DNA from: Maricaulis sp047308265
Lineage (GTDB): Bacteria; Pseudomonadota; Alphaproteobacteria; Caulobacterales; Maricaulaceae
Direction of reading: 5' to 3'
DNA: 64,000 nucleotides
NCBI RefSeq assembly: GCF_047308265.1
Contig: NZ_JBKQWY010000001.1
Location: 310,001-374,000 of the forward strand
Part shown: one piece after another, positions 33,303-42,650 of the stretch
How the letters are laid out: each line of letters starts with the position of its first letter
Position numbering within the stretch: position 1 is the first letter of the stretch
Notes under the pieces: model-generated
Seen by the model: the letters and a program-made list of their open reading frames with translations, nothing else
Told to the model about the DNA's origin: nothing
The model's database searches: none
Position numbers and translations under genes: made by a program

Positions 33303-36287
33303 ATGTCCGACCAACACCGTTCCGACGAAAACCAGGCCTTCCTCGACACGTCTTTCCTGCAGGGCGCAAACGCCTTGTATATCGAGCAGATGGCCGCGAT
33401 CTACGCCCAGGATCCTGCCAAACTTCCTGACAGTTGGCGAAATTTTTTCGCGCAGATGGATGACAGCGCCGCTGACCGCGCGCGGTCAGCATCCGGACCG
33501 TCCTGGAAACGTGCAGACTGGCCGCGTCAGGCCAATGGTGAAATGGTGTCGGCCCTGGGGGATATCGGGTCAGACGAAGCCGCCATGGTCGACAAGGTGG
33601 CCGCTCATGTCGAAGTCACACGTCCGGACGCGTCTGCGGCTGATCTGCGCAAGGCGACACAGGCATCGATCAAGGCGATCATGATGATCCGCGCTTATCG
33701 TATGCGAGGCCATCTGGCGGCACAGCTTGATCCGCTGGGCCTGACCGATTTCGGGCCGCAACCGGAACTTGACCCCGCCACCTATGGCTTTGTTGGCGAG
33801 GCGCTGGACGAAGAAATTTTCATCGATGGCTATCTCGGTCTCGACACCGCTACACCGCGCCAGATGCTGGATATTCTGCGTCGCACCTATTGTGGTTCGG
33901 TTGGCGTCGAATTCATGCACATCTCCAACCCGGAAGAAAAAGCCTGGCTTCAGGAGCGGTTTGAAGGTCCTGACAAGGAGATTGTCTTCACGCCGGAAGG
34001 CAAGAAGGCCATTTTGCAGAAACTGATCGAGACCGAGCGGTTCGAGCAATTCCTGCACAAGCGCTATCCGGGCACCAAACGGTTCGGGGCCGATGGTGGT
34101 GAAGCCATGGTTCCTGCGCTGGAACAGGTGATCAAGCGCGGCGGTGCGATGGGTGTCGAAGACATCATCATCGGCATGCCGCACCGGGGGCGCCTGAATG
34201 TGCTGGGCGCTGTGATGGGCAAGCCCTATCACCAGATCTTCCACGAATTCCAGGGGGGCAACACCCAGGGTGAGGACGAGTTCGGCTCCGGCGATGTGAA
34301 ATACCACCTCGGTGCCTCATCGGACCGCGAGTTTGATGGCAATACCGTCCACCTCTCGCTGACCGCCAACCCGTCTCACCTCGAGGCCGTGGACCCTGTC
34401 GTGCTGGGCAAGGCCCGCGCCAAACAGGAAGAGAATTGCGTGACGGCACCGGGTACGCCGCGCATGAATGTGCTGCCGCTCCTCTTGCACGGTGATGCGG
34501 CCTTCGCTGGTCAGGGTATTGTGACGGAATGTCTGGGCCTGTCGGGTCTGCGAGGTCACCGCACGGGCGGCGCGATCCATTTCATCGTCAACAATCAGAT
34601 TGGTTTTACGACCAATCCGAAGGACAGCCGCTCCAGCCCCTACCCGTCTGATGTGGCGCTGATGGTGCAGGCACCGATCTTCCACGTGAACGGAGATGAT
34701 CCGGAAGCCGTCGTCCATGCCACAAAGATCGCGACGGAGTATCGTCAGCTCTTTGGCAAAGACGTGGTCATCGACATGATCTGCTATCGTCGCTACGGCC
34801 ACAATGAAGGCGATGACCCGACCTTCACCCAGCCGATCATGTATCGCATCATCAAGGACCTGCCGCCGGTCCGTAAAGTCTATCAGGAACGCCTTCTCAA
34901 GGAGGGCCTGATCACCGCGGCTGAAGCCGAGGCGATGGAAAACGAGTTCGACGAATTCCTCGACAAGGAATTCGAAGCCGGCAAGGCGTTTGAACCGGCC
35001 CGTGCGGATTGGCTGGATGGGCGTTGGTCCGGTCTGGGCCTGCCTGAAGGGGATGATCGTCGTGGCGAGACATCGGCCTCTACAGAAAGCCTTGAGGCGG
35101 TGGGCATGGCGATGACGGCGGTGCCGGAGGGTGTGAACATCCACCGCACGCTCAACCGTGTGATCAATGCGCGCCGGACGATGATCGAAACCGGTGAGAA
35201 TATTGATTGGGCAACCGCTGAACACCTGGCGTTCGGTACGTTGTTGACCGAAGGCTTTGCGGTTCGTCTGTCCGGACAAGATTGTGGACGCGGTACTTTC
35301 TCCCAGCGTCACTCGCACATCATCGACCAGCAGACGGAGGAGCGTTACACGCCGCTCAATAATCTGTCTGAAGATCAATCGCGCTATGAAGTGATTGACT
35401 CCATGCTCTCCGAAGAGGCCGTACTGGGCTTCGAGTATGGCTATTCCCTGTCCGCGCCGAACACGCTGACCATGTGGGAAGCCCAGTTTGGGGATTTCAC
35501 CAACGGGGCCCAGGTGATCATCGACCAGTTCATTTCCTCCGGTGAGCGCAAATGGCTGCGCATGTCCGGTCTGGTGATGCTGCTGCCGCATGGTTATGAG
35601 GGCCAGGGGCCGGAACACTCCTCCGCGCGGCCCGAGCGCTTTCTGCAATTGTGTGCGGAAGACAATATGCAGGTCGCCAACTGCTCCACGCCGGCGAATT
35701 ATTTCCACATTCTGCGGCGTCAGATTCACCGCAATTTCCGCAAACCGCTGGTGATCATGACGCCCAAGAGCCTGCTGCGTCACAAGCGCTGTGTCTCCAA
35801 CCTGGCAGCGTTCGGTCCGGGGTCGTCTTTCCACCGGGTTCTTTGGGATGACGCGGATAAGACGGTGCGTCCCGAGGGCGAGCTCGCCAAGACGTCGGTC
35901 AATCTGGTTGCGGACGAGAAGATCCGTCGTGTCGTGCTGTGTACCGGCAAGGTGTATTACGATCTCCTGGAGGCACGTGAGGCCAAGGAGATCGACGATA
36001 TCTACCTGCTGCGCGTCGAACAGCTCTATCCGTTCCCGTTCAAATCCCTGATCACCGAGCTGGCTCGCTTCCCGCAAGCGGATGTCGTCTGGTGTCAGGA
36101 AGAACCGTTCAACATGGGCTATTGGACCTTTGTTGAGCCCAATCTGGAATACGTACTCACAAAGCTGGATGGCCAGTCCAAGCGCCCGCGTTATGTGGGT
36201 CGTGCGCCCACCGCGTCGACAGCGACCGGTATCGCCTCCAAGCACAAGCAACAACAGGATGCCCTGGTCGATGAGGCGCTGTCGTAA
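33303..36287 (+). CDS. sucA: 2-oxoglutarate dehydrogenase E1 component
   Basis: This 994-residue thiamine-diphosphate enzyme starts at 33303 (MSDQHRSDENQ; AGGATGATC upstream). Early FLDTSFLQGANALYIEQM is the E1-N-terminal helix that binds E2; then come GRLNVLGAVMGKP, the ThDP/Mg site HLEAVDPVVLGKARAKQ and VNNQIGFTTNP, and the late RHSHIIDQQTEERY. It decarboxylates 2-oxoglutarate and passes the succinyl group to the E2 lipoyl groups. The next gene is sucB, 36 bp away, so sucA-sucB is one operon. Confidence 0.96.
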   Translation: MSDQHRSDENQAFLDTSFLQGANALYIEQMAAIYAQDPAKLPDSWRNFFAQMDDSAADRARSASGPSWKRADWPRQANGEMVSALGDIGSDEAAMVDKVAAHVEVTRPDASAADLRKATQASIKAIMMIRAYRMRGHLAAQLDPLGLTDFGPQPELDPATYGFVGEALDEEIFIDGYLGLDTATPRQMLDILRRTYCGSVGVEFMHISNPEEKAWLQERFEGPDKEIVFTPEGKKAILQKLIETERFEQFLHKRYPGTKRFGADGGEAMVPALEQVIKRGGAMGVEDIIIGMPHRGRLNVLGAVMGKPYHQIFHEFQGGNTQGEDEFGSGDVKYHLGASSDREFDGNTVHLSLTANPSHLEAVDPVVLGKARAKQEENCVTAPGTPRMNVLPLLLHGDAAFAGQGIVTECLGLSGLRGHRTGGAIHFIVNNQIGFTTNPKDSRSSPYPSDVALMVQAPIFHVNGDDPEAVVHATKIATEYRQLFGKDVVIDMICYRRYGHNEGDDPTFTQPIMYRIIKDLPPVRKVYQERLLKEGLITAAEAEAMENEFDEFLDKEFEAGKAFEPARADWLDGRWSGLGLPEGDDRRGETSASTESLEAVGMAMTAVPEGVNIHRTLNRVINARRTMIETGENIDWATAEHLAFGTLLTEGFAVRLSGQDCGRGTFSQRHSHIIDQQTEERYTPLNNLSEDQSRYEVIDSMLSEEAVLGFEYGYSLSAPNTLTMWEAQFGDFTNGAQVIIDQFISSGERKWLRMSGLVMLLPHGYEGQGPEHSSARPERFLQLCAEDNMQVANCSTPANYFHILRRQIHRNFRKPLVIMTPKSLLRHKRCVSNLAAFGPGSSFHRVLWDDADKTVRPEGELAKTSVNLVADEKIRRVVLCTGKVYYDLLEAREAKEIDDIYLLRVEQLYPFPFKSLITELARFPQADVVWCQEEPFNMGYWTFVEPNLEYVLTKLDGQSKRPRYVGRAPTASTATGIASKHKQQQDALVDEALS

Positions 36288-36323
36288 GACGGCATCGACC
36301 CTGCGAATAGGAAAGAGATGATC

Positions 36324-37838
36324 ATGACTGATATCCTTGTGCCCCAGCTGGGCGAATCCGTAACGGAAGCCACGGTTGGCTCCTGGATGGTCAAAACGGG
36401 CGATACGGTGGCCCGCGATGATGTTCTGGTTGAGCTGGAAACTGACAAGGTTTCCGTCGAAGTGCGTGCCGAAGCTGACGGTGTGATGGGCGCGATTGCT
36501 GCTCCGGAAGGTGAGACTGTCGAAATTGGTGCGAAACTGGGTGAATTGACAGCCGGTGGCTCAGCCGCTGCTGCGCCGACTGCCGCTGAGGCTCCGATTG
36601 CTGATGCGGCACCGACCGCAGACACCGCACCGGCTGGGGGTGTGGTCGAGGCCTCAGTCCCTCAGATGGGCGAGAGTGTGGCTGAGGGAACAATCGGGTC
36701 CTGGCTGGTGAAGGCGGGTGATACGGTTGAGGTCGACCAGGCGCTTGTCGAGATCGAAACTGACAAGGTGGCTGTTGAGGTGCCGTCCCCCGTCGCGGGT
36801 GTCGTGTCCGAACTCCTGGTCGCGGAAGGGGACAGCGTGGCACCGGGTGATGCGGTCGCCAAGATCGCCGAAGGCGGTGCAGAGGCTGGCGCACCGGCTC
36901 CTGCGGTTGCGGCTGACACGTCGGCCGCGCCGACCGGCGGGATTGCCATGCCGTCCGCTCAACGCGTGATCGAGGAAAACAAGCTGGACGCCGGTGCCAT
37001 TGCGGGTACGGGCAAGGATGGCCGGATCACGAAGGCCGATGCCAAGGCGGCCGCCGCCGCACCGGCACCGGTGGCGCAACAAACCACTTCCGCATCCAGC
37101 GCAGCGCCGGCCGCGCCTTCGGCACCGCGTGAACTGGGGCCGCGTGAAGAGCGCGTCCGCATGACCCGCCTGCGCCAGACCATCGCGAAACGTCTGAAGG
37201 ATGCCCAGAATTCTGCGGCCATTCTGACCACCTATAATGAAGCCGACATGTCGGCCATCATGAAGGCGCGCAAGACACATCAGGAGGCCTTTGTGGCCAA
37301 GCATGGTGTGAAGCTGGGCTTTATGAGCTTCTTCGTCAAAGCGTGTGTCCATGCTCTCAAGGAGATCCCGGCCGTTAACGCCGAGATCGACGGCACGGAC
37401 ATTATCTACAAGAATTATTACGACATGGGCGTGGCCGTGGGCACCGACCGCGGTCTGGTTGTTCCGGTGATCCGGGATGCAGACCAGATGTCCCTGGCTG
37501 AGATCGAAAAAGAGATCATCCGTCTCGGTAAAAATGCGCGGGATGGCAAGCTGACGATCGAGGACATGCAGGGGGCGACGTTCACCCTGTCCAATGGCGG
37601 TGTCTATGGTTCCTTGATGTCCATGCCGATCCTCAACGCTCCGCAATCGGGCATTCTGGGCATGCACAAGATCCAGGAACGCCCGGTTGCCGAAAACGGC
37701 CAGGTTGTCATCAAGCCGATGATGTATCTCGCCCTGTCCTATGACCACCGTATCGTGGACGGCAAAGAGGCCGTGACGTTCCTGGTGCGTGTGAAGGAAA
37801 ACCTTGAAGACCCGCAGCGCCTGCTGTTTGACCTCTAG
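36324..37838 (+). CDS. sucB: 2-oxoglutarate dehydrogenase E2 (succinyltransferase) with two lipoyl domains
   Basis: The 504-residue protein starts at 36324; 36318 is unlikely because AAAGAG would touch it. It has two tandem lipoyl domains with lipoylated lysines Lys42 and Lys148 (both in ETDKV motifs), each followed by an Ala/Pro-rich linker. Next come a peripheral E1/E3-binding domain (AMPSAQRVIEENKL, IAGTGKDGRITKADAKA) and a catalytic domain with His475 and Asp479 (YDHRIVDG). It transfers succinyl from lipoate to CoA. Most alphaproteobacterial SucB have one lipoyl domain, so the second is notable. Confidence 0.95.
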   Translation: MTDILVPQLGESVTEATVGSWMVKTGDTVARDDVLVELETDKVSVEVRAEADGVMGAIAAPEGETVEIGAKLGELTAGGSAAAAPTAAEAPIADAAPTADTAPAGGVVEASVPQMGESVAEGTIGSWLVKAGDTVEVDQALVEIETDKVAVEVPSPVAGVVSELLVAEGDSVAPGDAVAKIAEGGAEAGAPAPAVAADTSAAPTGGIAMPSAQRVIEENKLDAGAIAGTGKDGRITKADAKAAAAAPAPVAQQTTSASSAAPAAPSAPRELGPREERVRMTRLRQTIAKRLKDAQNSAAILTTYNEADMSAIMKARKTHQEAFVAKHGVKLGFMSFFVKACVHALKEIPAVNAEIDGTDIIYKNYYDMGVAVGTDRGLVVPVIRDADQMSLAEIEKEIIRLGKNARDGKLTIEDMQGATFTLSNGGVYGSLMSMPILNAPQSGILGMHKIQERPVAENGQVVIKPMMYLALSYDHRIVDGKEAVTFLVRVKENLEDPQRLLFDL

Positions 37839-37864
37839 GCGCGCACGCCAAAACGGTTTGAGAC

Positions 37865-37893
37865 GCCCGACCCTGAATCAGGGTCGGGCTTTT
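37865..37893 (+). terminator. Rho-independent terminator of sucAB
   Basis: GCCCGACCCTGA (37865-37876) is a near-perfect palindrome with TCAGGGTCGGGC (37878-37889), followed by TTTT. Confidence 0.85.
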
Positions 37894-37950
37894 CAATGCG
37901 TCATTGAGTTTTGTCACGCATCCGATATTCTGAATCGGAAGGGGGTGGCC

Positions 37951-38385
37951 ATGATCTCAATGCGGGTCGTTTTGCGTGTCATCCAGATCCTGATGACAGT
38001 GCGTGTCACCTATGCGGTGGGGCTCTTTTACGCGATGCTGTTTTCCCGGTTCGGCTGGAGCGAACTGGCACCGGATGGCAGTTTCATTGGTGAAATCGTC
38101 CACAATATGGACTGGCAGAATTTCCTGACCTGGTTTGTCTATGTCCATGCTTATGCCCTGGCGACGTTTTTGGTCTGGAGAGGTCATGTGCTCAGCATCT
38201 GGATCTACACGGGCGCCTATGCTGTGGATCTTGCGTCCTGGGTCTGGATCGCATTGTCGCCGACCTATTCCATCGCCCTCAACGGGAAGGCCCCACTCAT
38301 TGATGGCGTATTCAACGTGTTCGACCTATTGATAATAGCCATGTTGGGTTTTTTGCGGCTACGTGGCCAGCTCGGCGGGCGTTGA
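37951..38385 (+). CDS. Small membrane protein between sucB and lpd
   Basis: The ATG at 37951 has GGGGGTGG just before it; the product is 144 residues. It has four hydrophobic helices with conserved-looking Trp and Phe positions (LTWFVYVHAYALATFLVW, SWVWIALSP) and a basic C-terminal tail. I know no function. Its place between sucB and lpd, after a terminator, suggests an independent short transcript. Confidence 0.55.
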   Translation: MISMRVVLRVIQILMTVRVTYAVGLFYAMLFSRFGWSELAPDGSFIGEIVHNMDWQNFLTWFVYVHAYALATFLVWRGHVLSIWIYTGAYAVDLASWVWIALSPTYSIALNGKAPLIDGVFNVFDLLIIAMLGFLRLRGQLGGR

Positions 38386-38499
38386 ATGATGGCATGCAGC
38401 CAAGAGCGTGCGACCCCCTTACGTTTTGCTGCACGACGCGTCATATAAGGCGTCAGTCTTCGCGGATTCCCGCACCTCATATTCCTCAAAGAGGCGAGC

Positions 38500-39903
38500 A
38501 TGTCTGAAACTTACGACGTCGTGATCATTGGCGGTGGCCCCGGTGGTTATAATTGCGCAATCCGGGCCGGTCAGTTGGGCCTGAAGGTGGCGTGTGTGGA
38601 AATGCGCGGCAAGCTGGGTGGCACGTGTCTGAATGTGGGCTGTATTCCGTCCAAGGCGCTGCTCCACGCTTCCGAAATGTATGAGGCCGCCCGCACTGAA
38701 TTTGCCGGAATGGGGATTGAGACTGGTGAACTGAGCATCAATCTCGAGCAGATGATGTCGCAAAAGTCCGATGCGGTTGACGGTCTGACGAAGGGCGTCG
38801 AATTCCTCTTCAAGAAAAACAAGGTCGACTATATCCGCGGCAAGGGCCGGATTGCCGGTGCGGGCAAGGTGGTCGTTGAGGGCGAGGATGGCGAGCAGGA
38901 GCTGGCGACGCGCAATATTGTCATCGCGACCGGCTCTGAAGTGACCCCGCTGCCCGGAGTTGAGATCGATGAGACACGCGTCGTGTCTTCCACCGGGGCA
39001 CTGGATCTCGAAAAAGTCCCGGGCAAGCTGGTTCTGATCGGTGCCGGTGTCATCGGGCTGGAGCTGGGCTCCGTGTGGCGCCGTCTGGGTGCCGAGGTGA
39101 CCGTGGTTGAGTATCTCGATCGCATTCTGCCGGGGATGGATGGTGAACTGGCCAAGACCGCTCAGCGGACGTTCGCAAAACAGGGGTTTGACTTCCACCT
39201 GGGCACCAAGGTGACCGGTGTGGACACCTCTGATGACACGACACTGAAGGTTACAGTCGAGCCCGCCGCTGGTGGCGATGCACAAACACTCGAAGCCGAT
39301 ACGGTGATTGTGTGTATTGGTCGACGCCCTTACACCGACGGTCTGGGTCTGGAGACGGTGGGTGTCGAAACCGATGCCCGTGGGTTTATTCCCAACGATC
39401 ATTTCCAGACGTCGTCTGAAAATGTCTGGGTTATCGGTGACTGCACACATGGTCCCATGTTGGCCCACAAGGCCGAGGACGAGGGTGTGGCCTGTGCGGA
39501 ACGTATCGCCGGCAAGGCCGGTCACGTAAATTACGGCATCATTCCGGGTGTTGTGTATACGTCTCCTGAGATTGCAAGCGTCGGCAAGACCGAAGACGAG
39601 CTCAAGGCCGAGGGTCGCAAGTACAAGAAGGGCAAATTCCCCTTCCAGGCGAATTCCCGTGCGCGAACAAATCACACCACGGATGGTTTTGTGAAAATCC
39701 TGGCGGATGCAGAGACCGATGAAATCCTGGGCGCTCACATGATCGGTGTGAATGTCGGGGAAATGATCAGCGAGGTCTGCCTGGCCATGGAATTCCGGGC
39801 CGCCTCCGAAGATGTGGCGCGGACCTGCCATCCTCACCCGACCCTGTCCGAGGCGGTGCGCCAGGCAGCCATGGGTGTCGAGGGCTGGACCATGCAAGCC
39901 TAG
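38500..39903 (+). CDS. lpd: Dihydrolipoamide dehydrogenase (E3)
   Basis: This 467-residue flavoenzyme starts at 38500 (AGAGGCGAGC upstream). The FAD-binding GGGPGG loop, the redox disulfide GGTCLNVGCIPSK (Cys43, Cys48), the NAD-binding GAGVIGLELGSVW and the C-terminal HPHPTLSEAV (catalytic His-Glu pair) are all present. It reoxidises lipoyl groups of 2-oxoglutarate, pyruvate and glycine-cleavage complexes, producing NADH. It follows sucAB and ends in a terminator. Confidence 0.95.
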   Translation: MSETYDVVIIGGGPGGYNCAIRAGQLGLKVACVEMRGKLGGTCLNVGCIPSKALLHASEMYEAARTEFAGMGIETGELSINLEQMMSQKSDAVDGLTKGVEFLFKKNKVDYIRGKGRIAGAGKVVVEGEDGEQELATRNIVIATGSEVTPLPGVEIDETRVVSSTGALDLEKVPGKLVLIGAGVIGLELGSVWRRLGAEVTVVEYLDRILPGMDGELAKTAQRTFAKQGFDFHLGTKVTGVDTSDDTTLKVTVEPAAGGDAQTLEADTVIVCIGRRPYTDGLGLETVGVETDARGFIPNDHFQTSSENVWVIGDCTHGPMLAHKAEDEGVACAERIAGKAGHVNYGIIPGVVYTSPEIASVGKTEDELKAEGRKYKKGKFPFQANSRARTNHTTDGFVKILADAETDEILGAHMIGVNVGEMISEVCLAMEFRAASEDVARTCHPHPTLSEAVRQAAMGVEGWTMQA

Positions 39904-39934
39904 TCTCGGCAAACTGAAATTGCGTTTTACTCAA

Positions 39935-39973
39935 GACGCCGCTCAGAGGTCATGACCATTGGGCGGCGTTTTT
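39935..39973 (+). terminator. Rho-independent terminator of lpd
   Basis: ACGCCGC (39936-39942) pairs with GCGGCGT (39963-39969), with an inner GGTCATGACC palindrome, followed by T residues. Confidence 0.75.
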
Positions 39974-40110
39974 ACGTTCGAACAGGAAAAAACCACTCAA
40001 CTTCCAGTAAAGGCCATTTTTGAGCGGACAAGAGTCAATCCCTGGGGCATAAGGGGCGCGTGTGGGAGTGTTTCCAGGTTCGGAATCATTGTGGGGATGT
40101 TCGGAACGCC

Positions 40111-40662
40111 ATGACCAATTCGACTGAAATCGTGGCCGATATTATCACGCCGCGCTTGCGAATTACGCCCCTGACACGCGAACTGGCAGCGTTGCAGGTC
40201 GATGACCTGTCCGGGTTTTTCGACGCCTTGGGCGTGGAATTCGAACCCGCCTGGCCCCCGCAATTTGCCACGCGCGAAAGCCTGGAATGGATGAAGACCA
40301 AGCTGGCCGAACGTCCCGAGGATACGGGTTGGTATCAGTGGATCTATATTTCACCCGTCATGAACCGGCTGATGGGCACCGGCGGTTTTGTTGGTCCGGT
40401 GGATGCGCGAGGCCAGATCGAGATCCGCTATTCCATGCTGCTCTCGTTCCGTGAACAGGGGCTGGCGACCGAGGGCGTGTCGGCCCTGCTGGACTGGGCG
40501 TACGCCCATGACGCGGTCAAGCAGGTCGTGGCCTATCCACGGGCGGATGGTACAGCGGCCATCCGGATTCTCGAGAAACTGGGTTTTGAGCCGACCGGTA
40601 CCTGCCACACGACGTCAGACGGCGATGTGCTGGATGTCTATCTCCACAAGCGCACCGCGTAA
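40111..40662 (+). CDS. GNAT-family N-acetyltransferase
   Basis: This 183-residue RimJ/RimL-type GNAT starts at 40111; the frame goes up to 40060 without a site. It has TPRLRITPLTRELAAL at the N-terminus, an acetyl-CoA motif (SFREQGLATEGVSALLDWA) and a late NxAAIRILEKLGFEPTG-like segment. The substrate is unknown. It is not close to any obvious partner. Confidence 0.75.
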   Translation: MTNSTEIVADIITPRLRITPLTRELAALQVDDLSGFFDALGVEFEPAWPPQFATRESLEWMKTKLAERPEDTGWYQWIYISPVMNRLMGTGGFVGPVDARGQIEIRYSMLLSFREQGLATEGVSALLDWAYAHDAVKQVVAYPRADGTAAIRILEKLGFEPTGTCHTTSDGDVLDVYLHKRTA

Positions 40663-40692
40663 GCTCAATCCGGCTTAGTTTTCCCGGTCAAT

Positions 40693-41010
40693 CTATTGCG
40701 GTTTCGGTCTGGACTGGTCGAGCAGGCTCGCCATCTGATCCAGATAGGCAATCCAGGCAGATCGCCCGGCTTCGGTCAGGCCAGCCTCGGTCAGAGGCTT
40801 GCGACCTTCAAACCGCTTTTCGATGAACGCATAACCGGCCTCTTCGAGCTTGCGCAGATTGACCGACAAATTGCCATCTGTGGCCTTGGTGCGTGCCTTG
40901 ATCTCGTTGAACGAGGCCCGCTCCACGCCAGAGAGGTAGGCCATAATGGACAGCCGCAATTTCCCGTGGATCAAATCGTCCAGGGCTTGGGGGTCAAAGG
41001 CCTCTGTCAT
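40693..41010 (-). CDS. Winged-helix DNA-binding protein
   Basis: This 105-residue protein has the PadR/HTH_34-like fold: DDLIHGKLRLSIMAYLSGVERASFNEIKA then GNLSVNLRKLEEAGYAFIEKRFEGRKPLTEAGLTEAGR in two parts. It likely regulates its own operon. It overlaps by 4 nt the end of the upstream membrane protein gene (ATGA), so they are co-transcribed and translated. Confidence 0.8.
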   Translation of the reverse strand: MTEAFDPQALDDLIHGKLRLSIMAYLSGVERASFNEIKARTKATDGNLSVNLRKLEEAGYAFIEKRFEGRKPLTEAGLTEAGRSAWIAYLDQMASLLDQSRPKPQ

Positions 41011-41618
41011 GCATCAGCCGCAGGTTCACGGCCCATCAGAATGAGGCCGGGGCCAATGGAAATCACCAGTTGGGAGGCGGCCGAGAAAAGATAAAGTTCA
41101 GGTGTGCCGACCAAGATCAGGGCTCCGGTGCAGAAGGCAAAGCTCAAATACGACAGCGGTCCGAAAAAGCCGGGTCCGCCGAGCGCATTGTTGATGCGGA
41201 ACGCCAGACCATAAACAAGGAAAGCGAGGGGCGGAATCGTATCGAACAGAATCACGGAACCGCCACGCAGAAGTACCAGAGCTACAATGCCGGCGACATA
41301 GGCAATGAAACCGATGGTGGCGGCTGTCCAGAACGCGCTTTCGGCCCGGTTGAGCGCGGCGCCACGGCCTGGCTTGCCTCGCAGGCTGGCGCTCAGAACG
41401 GCAGAGCCGGTGACACCGACAAGGCCGTAAACGGCCCAGATCAGACCGATCATGGGCATGGGCAGGGGCGATAGTCCGACGAGTGTGGCCCAGTGTGCCA
41501 GCAGTGCGAGGCCTGCGAGACCGCCCCACCACATGAAGAAACGCCCACCCAGTTGGGGCGCACGCTGTCCGGATTCAGCAATGGCACGCAGTTCGGCCAG
41601 GTCGGCATTGTCTGACAT
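41007..41618 (-). CDS. Multi-pass membrane protein paired with winged-helix regulator
   Basis: This 203-residue protein starts at 41618 (TTGGAGGACCAC upstream, strong site); the 41672 frame is longer without a site. It has about five hydrophobic helices after a polar N-terminus (DLAELRAIAESGQRAPQLGGRF). Its family is unknown to me. It precedes and overlaps the winged-helix gene, a pairing that often means a membrane target and its regulator. Function unknown. Confidence 0.6.
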   Translation of the reverse strand: MSDNADLAELRAIAESGQRAPQLGGRFFMWWGGLAGLALLAHWATLVGLSPLPMPMIGLIWAVYGLVGVTGSAVLSASLRGKPGRGAALNRAESAFWTAATIGFIAYVAGIVALVLLRGGSVILFDTIPPLAFLVYGLAFRINNALGGPGFFGPLSYLSFAFCTGALILVGTPELYLFSAASQLVISIGPGLILMGREPAADA

Positions 41619-41717
41619 GTGGTCCTCCAAGAGCTTTATACAATAAAGTACAGAAGATTTATGGGAGAACAAGCGAGTGGGCCAGAGAGATTGGACGTAT
41701 GGGTGTCCCGCTTCGGC

Positions 41718-42650
41718 TCACTCGGGGCGGCGGGCGCGCGGGTGCGCCTGATCATACAGAGAGACGAGGCGTTGGGTATCCACATCCGCATAGATCTGCG
41801 TCGTCGACAGACGGGCATGGCCGAGCAATTCCTGGATGGTTCGCAGATCGCCGCCATGGCCCAGAATATGAGTGGCAAAGGCATGGCGAAGCGCATGGGG
41901 GGTCGCGGTAGAAGGCAGTCCGAGCAGGTGTCGCAGGTCCTGCATGAGATGCTGTGCAGCTCTCGAACCCATGGCTCCGCCCCGAATACCAAAAAAGACC
42001 GGCCCGGACGCTTCAACCGCATGAGGCAGCACAGCCAGATAGGCATTCATCGCTTCGCGCACGACCGGCAGGAGCGGGACTGTGCGCGATTTTCCGCCCT
42101 TGCCGATGACGGTCAGCATATCAGTCAGAGGCAGATCACGCCCCGTCAGGCCAAGCGCTTCGGAAATGCGCAGCCCACAGCCATACAGCAAGGTGATCAG
42201 TGCCGTATTGCGGGCTTGGAGCCAGGGCTCGATATCCTGGTCCGACGGAGCCTCCATGAGGGCTCGAGCCGCCCGCTCCGTGACGGGTTTGGGCTTGGCG
42301 GGTGCGAATTTGGGACTTTCCACGAGGCTCAACGCACAGTTTTTGATGCCGTGGCGTTGCTCGAGATAACGAAACAGTCCACGGATCGAGGACAGGCAGC
42401 GGGCCAGAGATCGCGCGGACAAGGCATCGGGTGGGCGCCGGCAATCTGCCATGAAGGCGCGGAAATCGGGCAGGGCCAGCGTCTTGAGATCATTGACCAG
42501 GAGTTCGCGACCCTTGTGTCCTGTCTGGAAGTCGATGAAGCGGTCGAGGTCACGGCGATAGGCCGAGAGCGTGTGCACACTCACCCGGCGCTCACCGTCC
42601 AGATGATCGAGAAATCGCTCCAGAGCGCCCTTGGCTGTGATCGGGGTCAA
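41718..42650 (-). CDS. xerC: Site-specific tyrosine recombinase XerC
   Basis: This 310-residue recombinase has an N-terminal SAM-like core-binding domain (ALERFLDHLDGERRVSVHTLSAYRRDL in part) and a catalytic domain. The active-site residues are Arg161 (CGLRISEAL), Lys184 (GKGGKSR), His252 and Arg255 (PHALRHAFATH), His278 (LLGHARLSTTQIY) and Tyr287. With XerD it resolves chromosome dimers at dif near division. It overlaps the DUF484 gene by 4 nt, the typical alphaproteobacterial order with priA nearby. Confidence 0.92.
   Translation of the reverse strand: MTPITAKGALERFLDHLDGERRVSVHTLSAYRRDLDRFIDFQTGHKGRELLVNDLKTLALPDFRAFMADCRRPPDALSARSLARCLSSIRGLFRYLEQRHGIKNCALSLVESPKFAPAKPKPVTERAARALMEAPSDQDIEPWLQARNTALITLLYGCGLRISEALGLTGRDLPLTDMLTVIGKGGKSRTVPLLPVVREAMNAYLAVLPHAVEASGPVFFGIRGGAMGSRAAQHLMQDLRHLLGLPSTATPHALRHAFATHILGHGGDLRTIQELLGHARLSTTQIYADVDTQRLVSLYDQAHPRARRPE

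Noticed and set aside
34317..36254. 645-codon minus-strand frame inside sucA
   Set aside because: Antisense to sucA, no site, His/Arg/Gln-rich translation typical of an antisense artefact.
38419..39912. 497-codon minus-strand frame over lpd
   Set aside because: lpd carries all active-site motifs on the plus strand; the reverse frame has none.
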